Positions 1 through 7,225 of a DNA stretch of 10,947 nt are shown one piece after another. Both the position numbers and the translations under genes were made by a program. Source of the stretch: an uncultured Akkermansia sp. (lineage in GTDB: Bacteria; Verrucomicrobiota; Verrucomicrobiia; Verrucomicrobiales; Akkermansiaceae); contig CAAFXA010000379.1 in assembly GCA_900766865.1 (NCBI GenBank), positions 1 through 10,947 of the forward strand, read 5' to 3'. The notes beneath the pieces are model-generated. The model did not search any database, was not told the DNA's origin, and was given only the letters and a program-made list of their open reading frames with translations. The number at the start of each line of letters is the position of its first letter. Position 1 is the stretch's first letter.

Positions 1-12
1 CTATTATATGCC

Positions 13-75
13 GCCTCGCCATACGGCGAGGCTCTCAAATTCCGCTCGCTTCGCTCGCCCGACTAATTTCAAATT
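13..75. repeat. Palindrome plus short direct repeats, possible interspersed repeat element
   Basis: Positions 13-32 form a perfect 8-bp stem (GCCTCGCC / GGCGAGGC) closed by the 4-base loop ATAC. It is followed by two direct copies of GCTCGC (44-49 and 53-58) separated by TTC, and by two copies of TCAAATT (35-41 and 69-75). No T-run follows the palindrome on either strand, so it is not a convincing intrinsic terminator for the minus-strand gene that ends at 109. The arrangement resembles REP-like or other dispersed intergenic repeats, but with only one copy in view this is inference. The element may continue left of the window. Confidence 0.4.
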
Positions 76-108
76 ATCTCGGCCGTATTTTATCTCGCAG
101 AGGTATAC

Positions 109-1326
109 TCACCGGCTCCAGCCCTGCATAAGGTAGAGCTGACAATTAACGCAGCGGGAGGGGCTGCCATCGGCGGGGGTAAAGTACAGATCCCAGATAG
201 AGGCGTAGTACTCCCCCCACTCGCCGCTGTAAACGGTAAACTCCTCTTCGACTGCAATACGGCAGAGATTGCGGAAGGAACTCGGGCTGTATTCCTTGTC
301 CCAAACATTTCTCAGAGAAAGGCTTTTTCCCTGAGTATACTCGTGCGCCTGCACAGAAAAACGACCTTCTGGGTAATCCTTCGGTGCGATAATCAGCATT
401 TTGTATATTCCCTGTTGAAAACCTTCAAACAACACAATCGTCGGTTTATCCGGCAGTGGCGGCACCATGGCATCCAGCCCGGCCACAGTGGGGTTGGCAG
501 CCAACGGAGCAAGGTGAGCATCCAGCAGCTGAGCGCGTTTGAAATCGACGTCATCTTCCACAAGCAACTTCCAACCATTGGATAAGAGCTTTCCCTGTTT
601 CTCTCCATTCCACGAGTGGAATGCGCCAATCGGCAAGATGGTCTCCTCCTCATGACGAAGAAGCTTCAAATACGGCGCTTTGGAGCCTGGAGTAAGCGCA
701 CGATGGCACATTGCACGCAGCTTGTATTCCAGCAGCAGCTCCGGAGCCTCCGCTGCCAGCTTCTCCAGATTCGGCAGAGCCGCAGGCACTTGTTCCTCAT
801 CCGGAGAGACAAAAGCGGAGTCCTCCCGGCACAAATCAGCCCATTTTTCCACCACGGGCGGCAATGAAGTATTGTTAAAAGAGCAGTTGAAACTAAAGCC
901 GACAGGCACAGCCATGCCCGGATTTTTCTCCGGGGCCAGTTCCTCGGGCACGCAGATTCCGAGCGTAAAATCGTCAAAATCACCCAGGCCGGAGAAAATG
1001 CAGCCTACCCCCGCACATATCAACATCACAAAACCAGCCAGGCAAGACCACAACCAAGCCAGCCACACAGCCTTCTGCTTCCGCACCAGACGCACCACTG
1101 TGCGCACAAACAACCACAGAGGAAGCACCAAAAACAGACAAAGCTGAATCAGCGCCACATAGTCCAGCCAATGTGCCAGCTTGCTCCGCAGCTCCATCGG
1201 CTTTCCTATGCTGGCATCACACAGCTGCACAACCAGAAATGCGCAGCAGAGACTGCCCAAAGCTACCAGAAGGGGCACCACCCAGGTTTTGCAGACTCCT
1301 GTGCGTATATAATTCCACACCTTCAT
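109..1326 (-). CDS. Membrane protein of unknown function, three N-terminal helices and a large C-terminal domain
   Basis: I do not recognise this 405-aa protein. It has three hydrophobic segments at about residues 14-36, 54-78 and 87-112, with a basic stretch between the second and third (RLVRKQK). A mostly soluble C-terminal domain of about 290 residues follows, containing an acidic region (about 160-205) and an aromatic-rich end (about 365-403, with GEWGEYY and QGW). The start was set at the ATG preceded by GGAGG three bases upstream. An in-frame ATG 12 bases earlier (ending at 1338) has only a weak AAGAG and would give 409 aa. It lies 19 bp after the stop of the 134-aa membrane gene and is probably co-transcribed with it. 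The first about 110 residues resemble that neighbour in helix arrangement and in motifs such as ALI...LP.WL.., suggesting paralogous membrane modules. The function of the C-terminal domain is unknown. Confidence 0.8.
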   Translation of the reverse strand: MKVWNYIRTGVCKTWVVPLLVALGSLCCAFLVVQLCDASIGKPMELRSKLAHWLDYVALIQLCLFLVLPLWLFVRTVVRLVRKQKAVWLAWLWSCLAGFVMLICAGVGCIFSGLGDFDDFTLGICVPEELAPEKNPGMAVPVGFSFNCSFNNTSLPPVVEKWADLCREDSAFVSPDEEQVPAALPNLEKLAAEAPELLLEYKLRAMCHRALTPGSKAPYLKLLRHEEETILPIGAFHSWNGEKQGKLLSNGWKLLVEDDVDFKRAQLLDAHLAPLAANPTVAGLDAMVPPLPDKPTIVLFEGFQQGIYKMLIIAPKDYPEGRFSVQAHEYTQGKSLSLRNVWDKEYSPSSFRNLCRIAVEEEFTVYSGEWGEYYASIWDLYFTPADGSPSRCVNCQLYLMQGWSR

Positions 1327-1329
1327 ATA

Positions 1330-1334
1330 CCTCC
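1330..1334 (-). promoter_or_regulatory. GGAGG ribosome binding site deciding the start of the 405-aa membrane protein
   Basis: Read on the minus strand, GGAGG lies three bases before the ATG at 1326-1324. It is the only strong Shine-Dalgarno motif before any gene in this window. Its spacing is shorter than usual, so the alternative ATG at 1338-1336 cannot be excluded; in that case the GGAGG would lie inside the coding region. Confidence 0.5.
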
Positions 1335-1345
1335 GCATCTCTTTT

Positions 1346-1750
1346 TTAATCCATTACCCAAAACACGCGTCCACCCTTACCATCCGGGCGGCAATTCAAC
1401 TCGCAGGAGCCATTGGGCCACCAGCGCGGTTCGGACTTTGCGGCGGCACCATCCTGCATGAACAAAAACTCCTGAGTCATCAGTATACCAGTGGACAACA
1501 GGATACCACCAAACAAGGCCAGCAACAGACAGAGAAAGCTCCGGCAACGGAAACGGCGCCGCAACAGCCACGCAGGTAACATCAGTAGCGGCAGGACAAT
1601 CAGCGCCACCGTCATGGCATGCGCCAGAATACTTCTCCACGGCAGCAGCAGCACAAACTCATTGCAGCATTGCCACAAACCGCAGGAAAACAGAAAGCTC
1701 AGCATCAGAACGAGCAGAGAAACAGCGGCAATGAGGAGTTTTAATTTCAT
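1346..1750 (-). CDS. Small three-helix membrane protein, unknown function
   Basis: This 134-aa protein is not recognised. It has hydrophobic segments at about residues 4-26, 41-63 and 70-91, a short basic loop (LLRRRFRCR, about 62-70), and a polar C-terminal tail of about 40 residues with a WWPNG motif and two cysteines (116 and 120). Its ATG overlaps the TGA of the upstream ankyrin gene in an ATGA arrangement, which indicates translational coupling and supports the start. Its stop lies 19 bp before the next gene. The three-helix layout and the ALI..LP.WL.R pattern of the second helix match the N-terminal part of the 405-aa neighbour, so it may be a shorter paralogue lacking that protein's C-terminal domain. 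The similarity is by eye and is not an alignment score. Confidence 0.75.
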   Translation of the reverse strand: MKLKLLIAAVSLLVLMLSFLFSCGLWQCCNEFVLLLPWRSILAHAMTVALIVLPLLMLPAWLLRRRFRCRSFLCLLLALFGGILLSTGILMTQEFLFMQDGAAAKSEPRWWPNGSCELNCRPDGKGGRVFWVMD

Positions 1751-2415
1751 CTCTTTACTTGTGCTTCAAGAAGTTCCACGCAGGCGGCATGACCACCTTT
1801 CCGGGCATAATCAAGCGCCGTTTTGCCTTGATATATAACCTCCAGACACCATTTACTATCAGTGACAGCCTGGGCATCGGCTCCACGGCGCAACAGCAGC
1901 CGCATCATCTCCACATCCCCATTACAGGCGGCTTCCATCAGGGGAGTTCTCCCCTCCATCACAATGCGGCTTTCTATATCCGCCCCGGCCTCCAGCAGCA
2001 ACTCCACGATGCGGTATCGTTTCAGAAAAACAGCCAGATGCAGCGGTGTATAACCTTCCACAGCTCGGTAGCCCTGTTCCGTTCCCGGACAAAGCTCGAC
2101 GGCCATGGTTTCTACCCTCTTTTCTGCATCCGCGCCCAGGGCCAGACACTGTTTCACACCTTCCTCATCACCCTCAGAAATACAGTATTGCAAGGGTGTA
2201 TAGGTTCTCTGGCCGGTTTCGCTGCTGATAAGCCCGCTATCATTCACATTCTCCGGGGTAAGCTCATCCTTCTGCAACGCTATGACATACCCCCTCCCGT
2301 CCTGGTAGTACCATCGAAAGGCGGCTTCCGCATAAACCTCACGGGGCGGCCACAGCAGAACAGTCGCAGCCACAGCAAGCACCAGCAAAGCAAGAATGAT
2401 AAGTTTTCTCTTCAT
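1747..2415 (-). CDS. Membrane-anchored ankyrin-repeat protein
   Basis: The 222-aa product begins with basic residues and a hydrophobic helix (about 4-22) that would act as a signal anchor or uncleaved signal peptide, placing the rest outside the inner membrane. Four ankyrin repeats follow: about 70-101 (TYTPLQYCISEGD), 121-150 (GYTPLHLAVFLKR, LLLEAGAD), 155-184 (GRTPLMEAACNGD, LLLRRGAD) and a degenerate one at 198-220 (GKTALDYARKGGH). The TPLH and LLLxxGAD consensus positions are well preserved. Ankyrin repeats are protein-binding scaffolds with no catalytic activity, so a partner is expected; the two membrane proteins encoded directly downstream are the obvious candidates by position (inference). 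The gene starts 55 bp after the ABC ATPase gene and overlaps the next gene by 4 bases. No good Shine-Dalgarno sequence precedes the start. Confidence 0.85.
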   Translation of the reverse strand: MKRKLIILALLVLAVAATVLLWPPREVYAEAAFRWYYQDGRGYVIALQKDELTPENVNDSGLISSETGQRTYTPLQYCISEGDEEGVKQCLALGADAEKRVETMAVELCPGTEQGYRAVEGYTPLHLAVFLKRYRIVELLLEAGADIESRIVMEGRTPLMEAACNGDVEMMRLLLRRGADAQAVTDSKWCLEVIYQGKTALDYARKGGHAACVELLEAQVKR

Positions 2416-2470
2416 CTCATTATATCAGGCGCATGCCGAAGATTTTTTTTCGACAATTCGCACCATTTTT

Positions 2471-3328
2471 TTATTTATTCTGCTCCTGCTGCTCTCGGAG
2501 CTTAGCCTGAATGCCACGCAGGAAGACACTTTCGAGCGAGTTGCGGGCGGGGGCGGCAGAAACGAAGGCCTCCCCGGCCAGTTCGCGGAGCTTGTCCAGC
2601 AGTTCCGGGGATGGGTCACGCAGGGTCAGTTCGGTGCGGCTGTTATCACGAGTGAGCTCCTCCATGGTACCCTCGGCAATCATAACACCGCGATAGAGAA
2701 TACCCACGCGGTCGCAAATCTCCTGCACCTGCTCCAGGAGATGGGAGCAGAGGAACACTGTCATCCCCTGCTCTTTGAGGTTGAGTATAATATCACGAAT
2801 GGCGCGGGAGCCGATGGGATCCACCCCGGCAGTGGGTTCATCCAGCACCAGAAGGCGCGGGCGCTGCACCAGAGCCTGCGCCAGCCCCACGCGTTGCAGC
2901 ATGCCCTTGGAGTAGCCACCGAGGCGACGATGCGCCGCCTCGGTAAGTCCGGCCAGCTCCAGCATCTCCTGCGTGCGGGCATTCAGCTCGGCACCGCGCA
3001 GGCCACACAGGCGGCCATAAAAACGCACAGTTTCCTCGCCGGTCAGGAATTTGTAGAAGTAGGGATTTTCGGGCAGGAAGCCTATCTCTCGCCGATTCGC
3101 GGCAGCCGTGGCAGGTTTTCCGAACACGCGGCAACTACCGGCATCCGGCGATAGCAGCCCCACCAGCGCCTTCATAATGGTGCTCTTGCCCGAGCCGTTG
3201 GGACCGATGAGACCATAGACACCCCCCTGAGGTATGCTGAGGCTCACCCCCTTTACCGCATACACACCACCCTTCCCCCAGTGACCGGGGAAAGATTTGT
3301 GGATATCCTGAATCTCAACGGCGTTCAT
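2471..3328 (-). CDS. ABC transporter ATP-binding protein (ABC-2 exporter type)
   Basis: This is the cytoplasmic ATPase subunit that powers a membrane transporter, 285 aa. Visible motifs are Walker A GPNGSGKST (42-50), the signature region YSKGMLQR (139-146), Walker B LLVLDEP with catalytic Glu164, and the switch histidine in CSH (196). The GFLPENPYFY segment around the Q-loop and the C-terminal extension after about residue 225 resemble CcmA/NatA-like ATPases of ABC-2-type exporters. No permease gene is adjacent: upstream is a dipeptidase and downstream an ankyrin protein. The permease is therefore either elsewhere or represented by the unrecognised membrane proteins nearby, which do not look like typical ABC-2 permeases. 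The ATG at 3328 is preferred; a GTG at 3337 immediately after the dipeptidase stop would add three residues. The substrate cannot be told. Confidence 0.93.
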   Translation of the reverse strand: MNAVEIQDIHKSFPGHWGKGGVYAVKGVSLSIPQGGVYGLIGPNGSGKSTIMKALVGLLSPDAGSCRVFGKPATAAANRREIGFLPENPYFYKFLTGEETVRFYGRLCGLRGAELNARTQEMLELAGLTEAAHRRLGGYSKGMLQRVGLAQALVQRPRLLVLDEPTAGVDPIGSRAIRDIILNLKEQGMTVFLCSHLLEQVQEICDRVGILYRGVMIAEGTMEELTRDNSRTELTLRDPSPELLDKLRELAGEAFVSAAPARNSLESVFLRGIQAKLREQQEQNK

Positions 3329-3337
3329 GAAATGCAC

Positions 3338-4678
3338 TTACTCTGCCGCAGCCATGAGGCGCAGAAGATTCTCGGCCATGGTGATACCCTTCTCGAAAAT
3401 CTCCACGCGCATATTCTCGTTGGGGGAGTGAATGCGGGCATCCGGCAGGTCCATACCCAGGAAGATGGCATCCTTACCCAGCACCTTGCTCACCTCGGCA
3501 ATAATGGGGATGGAACCACCCTCGCGCACCAGAACGGGCGGGTTGCCGAAGGTCATCTCCAGCGCCTGCTGAGCAGCCTTGCCCCAGGAAGAGTGCGGGT
3601 CGCTCAGGTAGGCCTCGCCACCATGCTGACGGGTGAACTTCATGCGCACGCTCGGCGGGCATACCTTGCGGAAGTGGGCCTCCACCTTGTCCAGAATATC
3701 CTCCGGGTCCTGGCCGGGTACCAAGCGGCAGCTCATCTTGGCCAGCGCCTTGGTGGGGATGACAGTCTTGGAGCCCTCGCCCTCGTAGCCGCCGGAAATA
3801 CCATTGAGCTCGAAGGTGGGGCGGGCATACACGCACTCTGCACCGGTGTAGCCGGTCTCGGTACGCAGCTCGGGCACGCCGGTCAGCTCGGCCAGCTCGT
3901 CATTGCTCATACCGGGCACACGGCGCCAGCTCTCGCGCTCCCATTCAGCAATGTCGCTCACGCCGTCGTAGAAGCCCTCCACTGTGACGTGATTGTCAGC
4001 ATCGTGGGTGGAAGCCACCATCTCACAAAGTGTGGTGATGGGGTTGGCCACAGCGCCACCGAACACGCCGGAGTGCAGGTCCATACAGGGAGCACTCACC
4101 TCCAGCTCGAAGCAGCAGAGGCCCTTCAGACCATAGGACAGAGAGGGAACATCGGGAGCGGCCATGCCGGTATCGCTCACCACAATCACATCGCAGGCCA
4201 GCAGTTCCTTAGCCTCCGGCTTCTGCATGAACTCAAAAAGGCTGGTGCTGCCACGCTCCTCCTCGCCCTCCAGCAGGAAAATCACGTTGAGCGGCAGGGC
4301 GCCGTCCTTGCGGATAATCTCTTCCACACCCAGAATGTGAGCCATGATTTCGCCCTTGTCATCGGAAGCACCGCGGGCATACACGCGGCCATCGCGCACC
4401 TCCGGCTTAAAGGGGTCACTGTCCCACTCGTTCAGCGGATCCACCGGCATCACATCATAGTGGCCATATATCAGCACCGTGGGCTTGCCCTCCACCCGGG
4501 GGCTGTGGGCCACCACAATGGGGTGAATAGCCGTCATGTGCTTCACGGCCTCAAAACCGAGAGAAGAAAGCTTATTCACCAGAAAATCAGCGCAGCGCTC
4601 TACCTCCGGGGCGTACTCAGCCACAGCGGAAACGCTCGGAATACTCAGAAAAGCGAAAAGGTCATCCAGCTTGCTCAT
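3338..4678 (-). CDS. M20-family dipeptidase / metallopeptidase
   Basis: The 446-aa protein is a zinc-dependent hydrolase of the M20 (ArgE/DapE/carnosinase-like) family, probably cleaving dipeptides in the cytoplasm. Family residues are all visible: metal ligands His73 and Asp75 (GHYDV), bridging Asp106 (ASDDKG), general base Glu140 followed by ligand Glu141 (EGEEERGS), Asp169 (VSDT) and the C-terminal His417 (IHSPNE). The lid/dimerisation domain occupies roughly 190-345. The length fits M20 dipeptidases and there is no signal peptide. The start at MSKLDD is chosen because a promoter lies 7 bases upstream and family proteins begin near here. An ATG at 4687 would add three residues, and further upstream codons would read through the promoter. 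Exact substrate specificity (dipeptides, succinyl-diaminopimelate or acyl amino acids) is not resolvable, although the loop lengths favour a dipeptidase. The ABC ATPase follows after 9 bp, so co-transcription is likely. Confidence 0.93.
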   Translation of the reverse strand: MSKLDDLFAFLSIPSVSAVAEYAPEVERCADFLVNKLSSLGFEAVKHMTAIHPIVVAHSPRVEGKPTVLIYGHYDVMPVDPLNEWDSDPFKPEVRDGRVYARGASDDKGEIMAHILGVEEIIRKDGALPLNVIFLLEGEEERGSTSLFEFMQKPEAKELLACDVIVVSDTGMAAPDVPSLSYGLKGLCCFELEVSAPCMDLHSGVFGGAVANPITTLCEMVASTHDADNHVTVEGFYDGVSDIAEWERESWRRVPGMSNDELAELTGVPELRTETGYTGAECVYARPTFELNGISGGYEGEGSKTVIPTKALAKMSCRLVPGQDPEDILDKVEAHFRKVCPPSVRMKFTRQHGGEAYLSDPHSSWGKAAQQALEMTFGNPPVLVREGGSIPIIAEVSKVLGKDAIFLGMDLPDARIHSPNENMRVEIFEKGITMAENLLRLMAAAE

Positions 4679-4685
4679 GGAGCCC

Positions 4686-4714
4686 ATTCTACCGCACCGC
4701 CCAGCCCGATGCAA
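4686..4714 (-). promoter_or_regulatory. Predicted promoter of the M20 dipeptidase unit
   Basis: On the minus strand a -35 element TTGCAT (4714-4709) is followed after exactly 17 bases by a -10 element TAGAAT (4691-4686). The expected transcription start, about 7 bases further on, coincides with the ATG at 4678. This predicts a leaderless mRNA and argues against the upstream in-frame ATG at 4687, which lies inside the -10 box. Confidence 0.5.
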
Positions 4715-4755
4715 GGCAAATTGGCGTAAAGTACGCCATACGCTGCCATTGGCGC

Positions 4756-4784
4756 TTGAATTGTGCAGCAGAAAAGTGTAAAAT
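4756..4784 (+). promoter_or_regulatory. Predicted promoter of the permease-lysA-RNase operon
   Basis: A -35 element TTGAAT (4756-4761) and a -10 element TAAAAT (4779-4784) are separated by exactly 17 bases. The expected start of transcription is near 4791, only about 3 bases before the ATG at 4794. The mRNA would have almost no leader and no room for a Shine-Dalgarno site. It faces away from the dipeptidase promoter at 4686-4714. Confidence 0.6.
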
Positions 4785-4793
4785 CGCCGTGCT

Positions 4794-5909
4794 ATGCAGA
4801 ACACCGGAGAGGAAAACAACATAAACACCACTCAGCAAACAGGCTGGGGCGAAGGAGCTCGATTCCTTCTCATTGCAGCCTGTGCCATAGTCGTGCTGTT
4901 CGGGCTCAGAGAAGCCCGGGATTTGCTTGTGCCCATTGTGATGGCTGTTTTCCTCGCGGTCATCAGCTATTCTGTAACAGATATTCTGCGCCGCTGGCTG
5001 CGTTTTCCGCACTGGCTGGCCGTGTTTTTCACCGTAGTCGCAGATGCCGGCATTATCTACGCTGCCGGCTCACTCATTAAGTACCTGGCTGCGGATATGA
5101 AGTCCACGCTGGAGGGGGATTTCATGGTGCAGATGGAAGCCAAATACCAGTCCATCATGCAGTTTCTGCAGGAGTGGGGCTATGGAGCAGAGGCGCAGCA
5201 GTTTATCCACAATCCGCAGGAATACATTAACCCCAAGCTCATCCTTTCCGTCTCGCAGGCACTGGGCGGTCAGGTAATAGCCATGACCTCCATCACCACC
5301 CTGGTACTGGTGCTCATGACCTTCCTGCTGGGCGAGGCTCCCCTGTTCATGCGCAATTTCCGTTCCCTACCCAACAGCATTCAGGGTAAGGACAAAGTGA
5401 TTGATTCCCTCAAAGGCATCCAGCGCTACCTCTTCATCAAAACGATAGCCAGCGCCTGCACCGGTCTGCTGGCCTGGTGGCTGTGCAGCTGGCAGCATGT
5501 GCCGTTTGCCTTCCTGTGGGGGCTGGTGGCCTTCCTGCTCAACTACATCCCCACCATCGGCTCCATTGTGGCAGCCATTCCGCCCATCATACTGGGCTTT
5601 GTGCTGGGAGATTTGGGCGATGGGCTCATTGTAGCCGCTGGTTACATTTTCATTAATTTCATGATAGGCAATGGCATCGAGCCCCTTTTCCTGGGGCGCC
5701 AATTCGGCATTGCTACCTCGGTGGTATTACTTTCCGTGTTGCTGTGGGGCTGGGTATGGGGTCCCTGCGGCATGCTGCTGGCCGTGCCTATCTCCGTGAT
5801 GCTTAAGCTGGCGCTGGAGAACTCACACGACCTGGCCTGGGTGGCGGCGCTCATCGATGACAATGCCAAGCCATCCTCGGAAGATATCAAAGAAAACAAA
5901 TTCAATTAA
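4794..5909 (+). CDS. AI-2E family membrane permease (YdiK/PerM/TqsA-like)
   Basis: A 371-aa integral inner-membrane protein of the AI-2E transporter family (PF01594 type), whose members include quorum-signal exporters, sodium/proton antiporters and many uncharacterised permeases. After a polar N-terminus of about 20 residues there are hydrophobic segments at about 23-38, 42-62, 72-98, 160-180, 215-232, 236-270, 276-292 and 305-340. A larger soluble loop lies between about 100 and 155. The family-typical end is visible: NYIPTIGSIVAAIPP (250-264), GNGIEPLFLGRQFGI (292-306) and WGPCGMLLAVP (322-332). The length is typical. It leads a probable operon with lysA 19 bp downstream. The substrate is unknown; the family name should not be read as evidence for AI-2 transport. 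Confidence 0.9.
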   Translation: MQNTGEENNINTTQQTGWGEGARFLLIAACAIVVLFGLREARDLLVPIVMAVFLAVISYSVTDILRRWLRFPHWLAVFFTVVADAGIIYAAGSLIKYLAADMKSTLEGDFMVQMEAKYQSIMQFLQEWGYGAEAQQFIHNPQEYINPKLILSVSQALGGQVIAMTSITTLVLVLMTFLLGEAPLFMRNFRSLPNSIQGKDKVIDSLKGIQRYLFIKTIASACTGLLAWWLCSWQHVPFAFLWGLVAFLLNYIPTIGSIVAAIPPIILGFVLGDLGDGLIVAAGYIFINFMIGNGIEPLFLGRQFGIATSVVLLSVLLWGWVWGPCGMLLAVPISVMLKLALENSHDLAWVAALIDDNAKPSSEDIKENKFN

Positions 5910-5928
5910 TAACACATCTGACATCATT

Positions 5929-7215
5929 ATGCATTCATTCGCATACAATAATGGTACTCTTTGCTGCGAAGGCGTCAACCTTGCGGATATTGCGGCAGCC
6001 GTTGGCACGCCCACATTCGTTTACAGCCGCAAGACTATCATGGACGACCTTGCAGAGTTGCAGAGTGAGCTCGCCCCGCTGGATGCCCATGTAGCCTACG
6101 CTGTAAAGGCCTGCTCCAACAAGGCGATTCTGAACCTCATGGCCAAGCAGGGCGTGGGCTTCGACATTGTTTCCGGTGGCGAGCTCTGGCGCGTGGTAAA
6201 CGCTGGCGGCGACCCCACTCTGTGCACCTATGCCGGCGTGGGCAAGACGGAGGCAGAAATACGCTACGCGCTTTCCCTGAACATCTACTGCTTTAACTGC
6301 GAAAGCGAAAACGAGCTACGCGAAATTAACCGCATTGCCGGCGAAATGGGAATGAAGGCCCCCGTAGCGGTCCGCGTCAACCCGCATGTGGATGCCCACA
6401 CACACAAGTACATCACCACCGGCACCAACGAAAATAAGTTCGGTGTGGACATTACCCGCATTGAGGAACTTTACGCCACCATCGCCGCCGAGATGCCCAA
6501 TCTCCGCATACGAGGTCTGCAGATGCATATCGGCTCCCAGCTCACAGAGGTGGAGCCCTTTGTAAAGGCCATCAGGAAAGTAGCCCCCATTGCCACAAAA
6601 TTCAAAGAGCTCTATAACATCGAGTTCTGGAGCATTGGCGGCGGTATCGGCATTGTCTACGACGGCTGCCTGGCCTCCGGCAAGGAGGAGTGGTGGACAG
6701 CCCGCCCGGAACAGATTACCCTCAAAAGCTATGCAGAGGCCATTGTTCCCCTGCTGCAGCCACTGGGGCTTAAGATTCTGGTGGAGCCGGGTCGCCGTCT
6801 GGTGGGCAATGCAGCCTGCATGCTGACAACCTGCCTGTACGAGAAAAAGGGCGAGGCCAAGACATTCAAGATGATAGATGCGGGCATGAACGACATCATC
6901 CGCCCGGCCCTGTATGAAGGCTATCACGAAATCTGGCCCGTGAAGGAGCACAGCAACGATACCATCGTGGCCGACATCGTGGGGCCCATCTGCGAGAGCG
7001 GCGATTTCCAGGCGCAGAACCGAGAGATTGCCGATGTGAAGCCCGGCGAGATTCTGGCCGAGATGAGTGCCGGAGCCTATGGCTTCAGCATGGCCAGCAC
7101 CTACAACTCCCGCCCGCTGGCCGCCGAGGTGCTGGTGGACGGAGACAAGTGGCACATCATCCGCCGCCGCCAGACGCTGGAGCAGATAGTGGAAGGCGAA
7201 TGCCTGCCGGAATAA
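5929..7215 (+). CDS. lysA: Diaminopimelate decarboxylase
   Basis: This PLP-dependent fold-type III enzyme converts meso-diaminopimelate to L-lysine and CO2, the last step of lysine synthesis, in the cytoplasm. Visible features of the 428-aa protein are the PLP-binding lysine Lys60 in YAVKAC, the barrel motif MHIGSQ (His200), the phosphate-binding glycine loop GGGIGI (237-242), EPGR (286-289), the active-site Cys355 in CESGD contributed across the dimer, and the C-terminal GAYG..YNSRPL (382-397). The length matches the family. The start at MHSFAY fits the family N-terminus; longer readings would overlap the permease gene. No Shine-Dalgarno sequence is visible before the ATG. The gene is 19 bp after the permease and 10 bp before the RNase gene. 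Related decarboxylases of the same fold (for example carboxynorspermidine decarboxylase) are less likely given CESGD and EPGR. Confidence 0.95.
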   Translation: MHSFAYNNGTLCCEGVNLADIAAAVGTPTFVYSRKTIMDDLAELQSELAPLDAHVAYAVKACSNKAILNLMAKQGVGFDIVSGGELWRVVNAGGDPTLCTYAGVGKTEAEIRYALSLNIYCFNCESENELREINRIAGEMGMKAPVAVRVNPHVDAHTHKYITTGTNENKFGVDITRIEELYATIAAEMPNLRIRGLQMHIGSQLTEVEPFVKAIRKVAPIATKFKELYNIEFWSIGGGIGIVYDGCLASGKEEWWTARPEQITLKSYAEAIVPLLQPLGLKILVEPGRRLVGNAACMLTTCLYEKKGEAKTFKMIDAGMNDIIRPALYEGYHEIWPVKEHSNDTIVADIVGPICESGDFQAQNREIADVKPGEILAEMSAGAYGFSMASTYNSRPLAAEVLVDGDKWHIIRRRQTLEQIVEGECLPE

Positions 7216-7225
7216 CCCCAGAGCC

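Noticed and set aside
13..32. Intrinsic terminator for the left-end minus-strand gene
   Set aside because: The stem is good, but on the minus strand it is followed by GGCATATAAT and not by a T-run. It was kept as a repeat candidate instead.
2419..2424. Perfect TATAAT on the minus strand just before the ankyrin gene
   Set aside because: Only three bases separate it from the ATG, so transcription would begin inside the start codon, and no -35 element lies at 16-18 bases. It is probably coincidental.
3281..4729. Long plus-strand open frame (about 480 codons) opposite the dipeptidase gene
   Set aside because: The translation is His- and Ala-rich with no motif, and it lies exactly antisense to a gene with all M20 catalytic residues. 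It is a codon-bias shadow.
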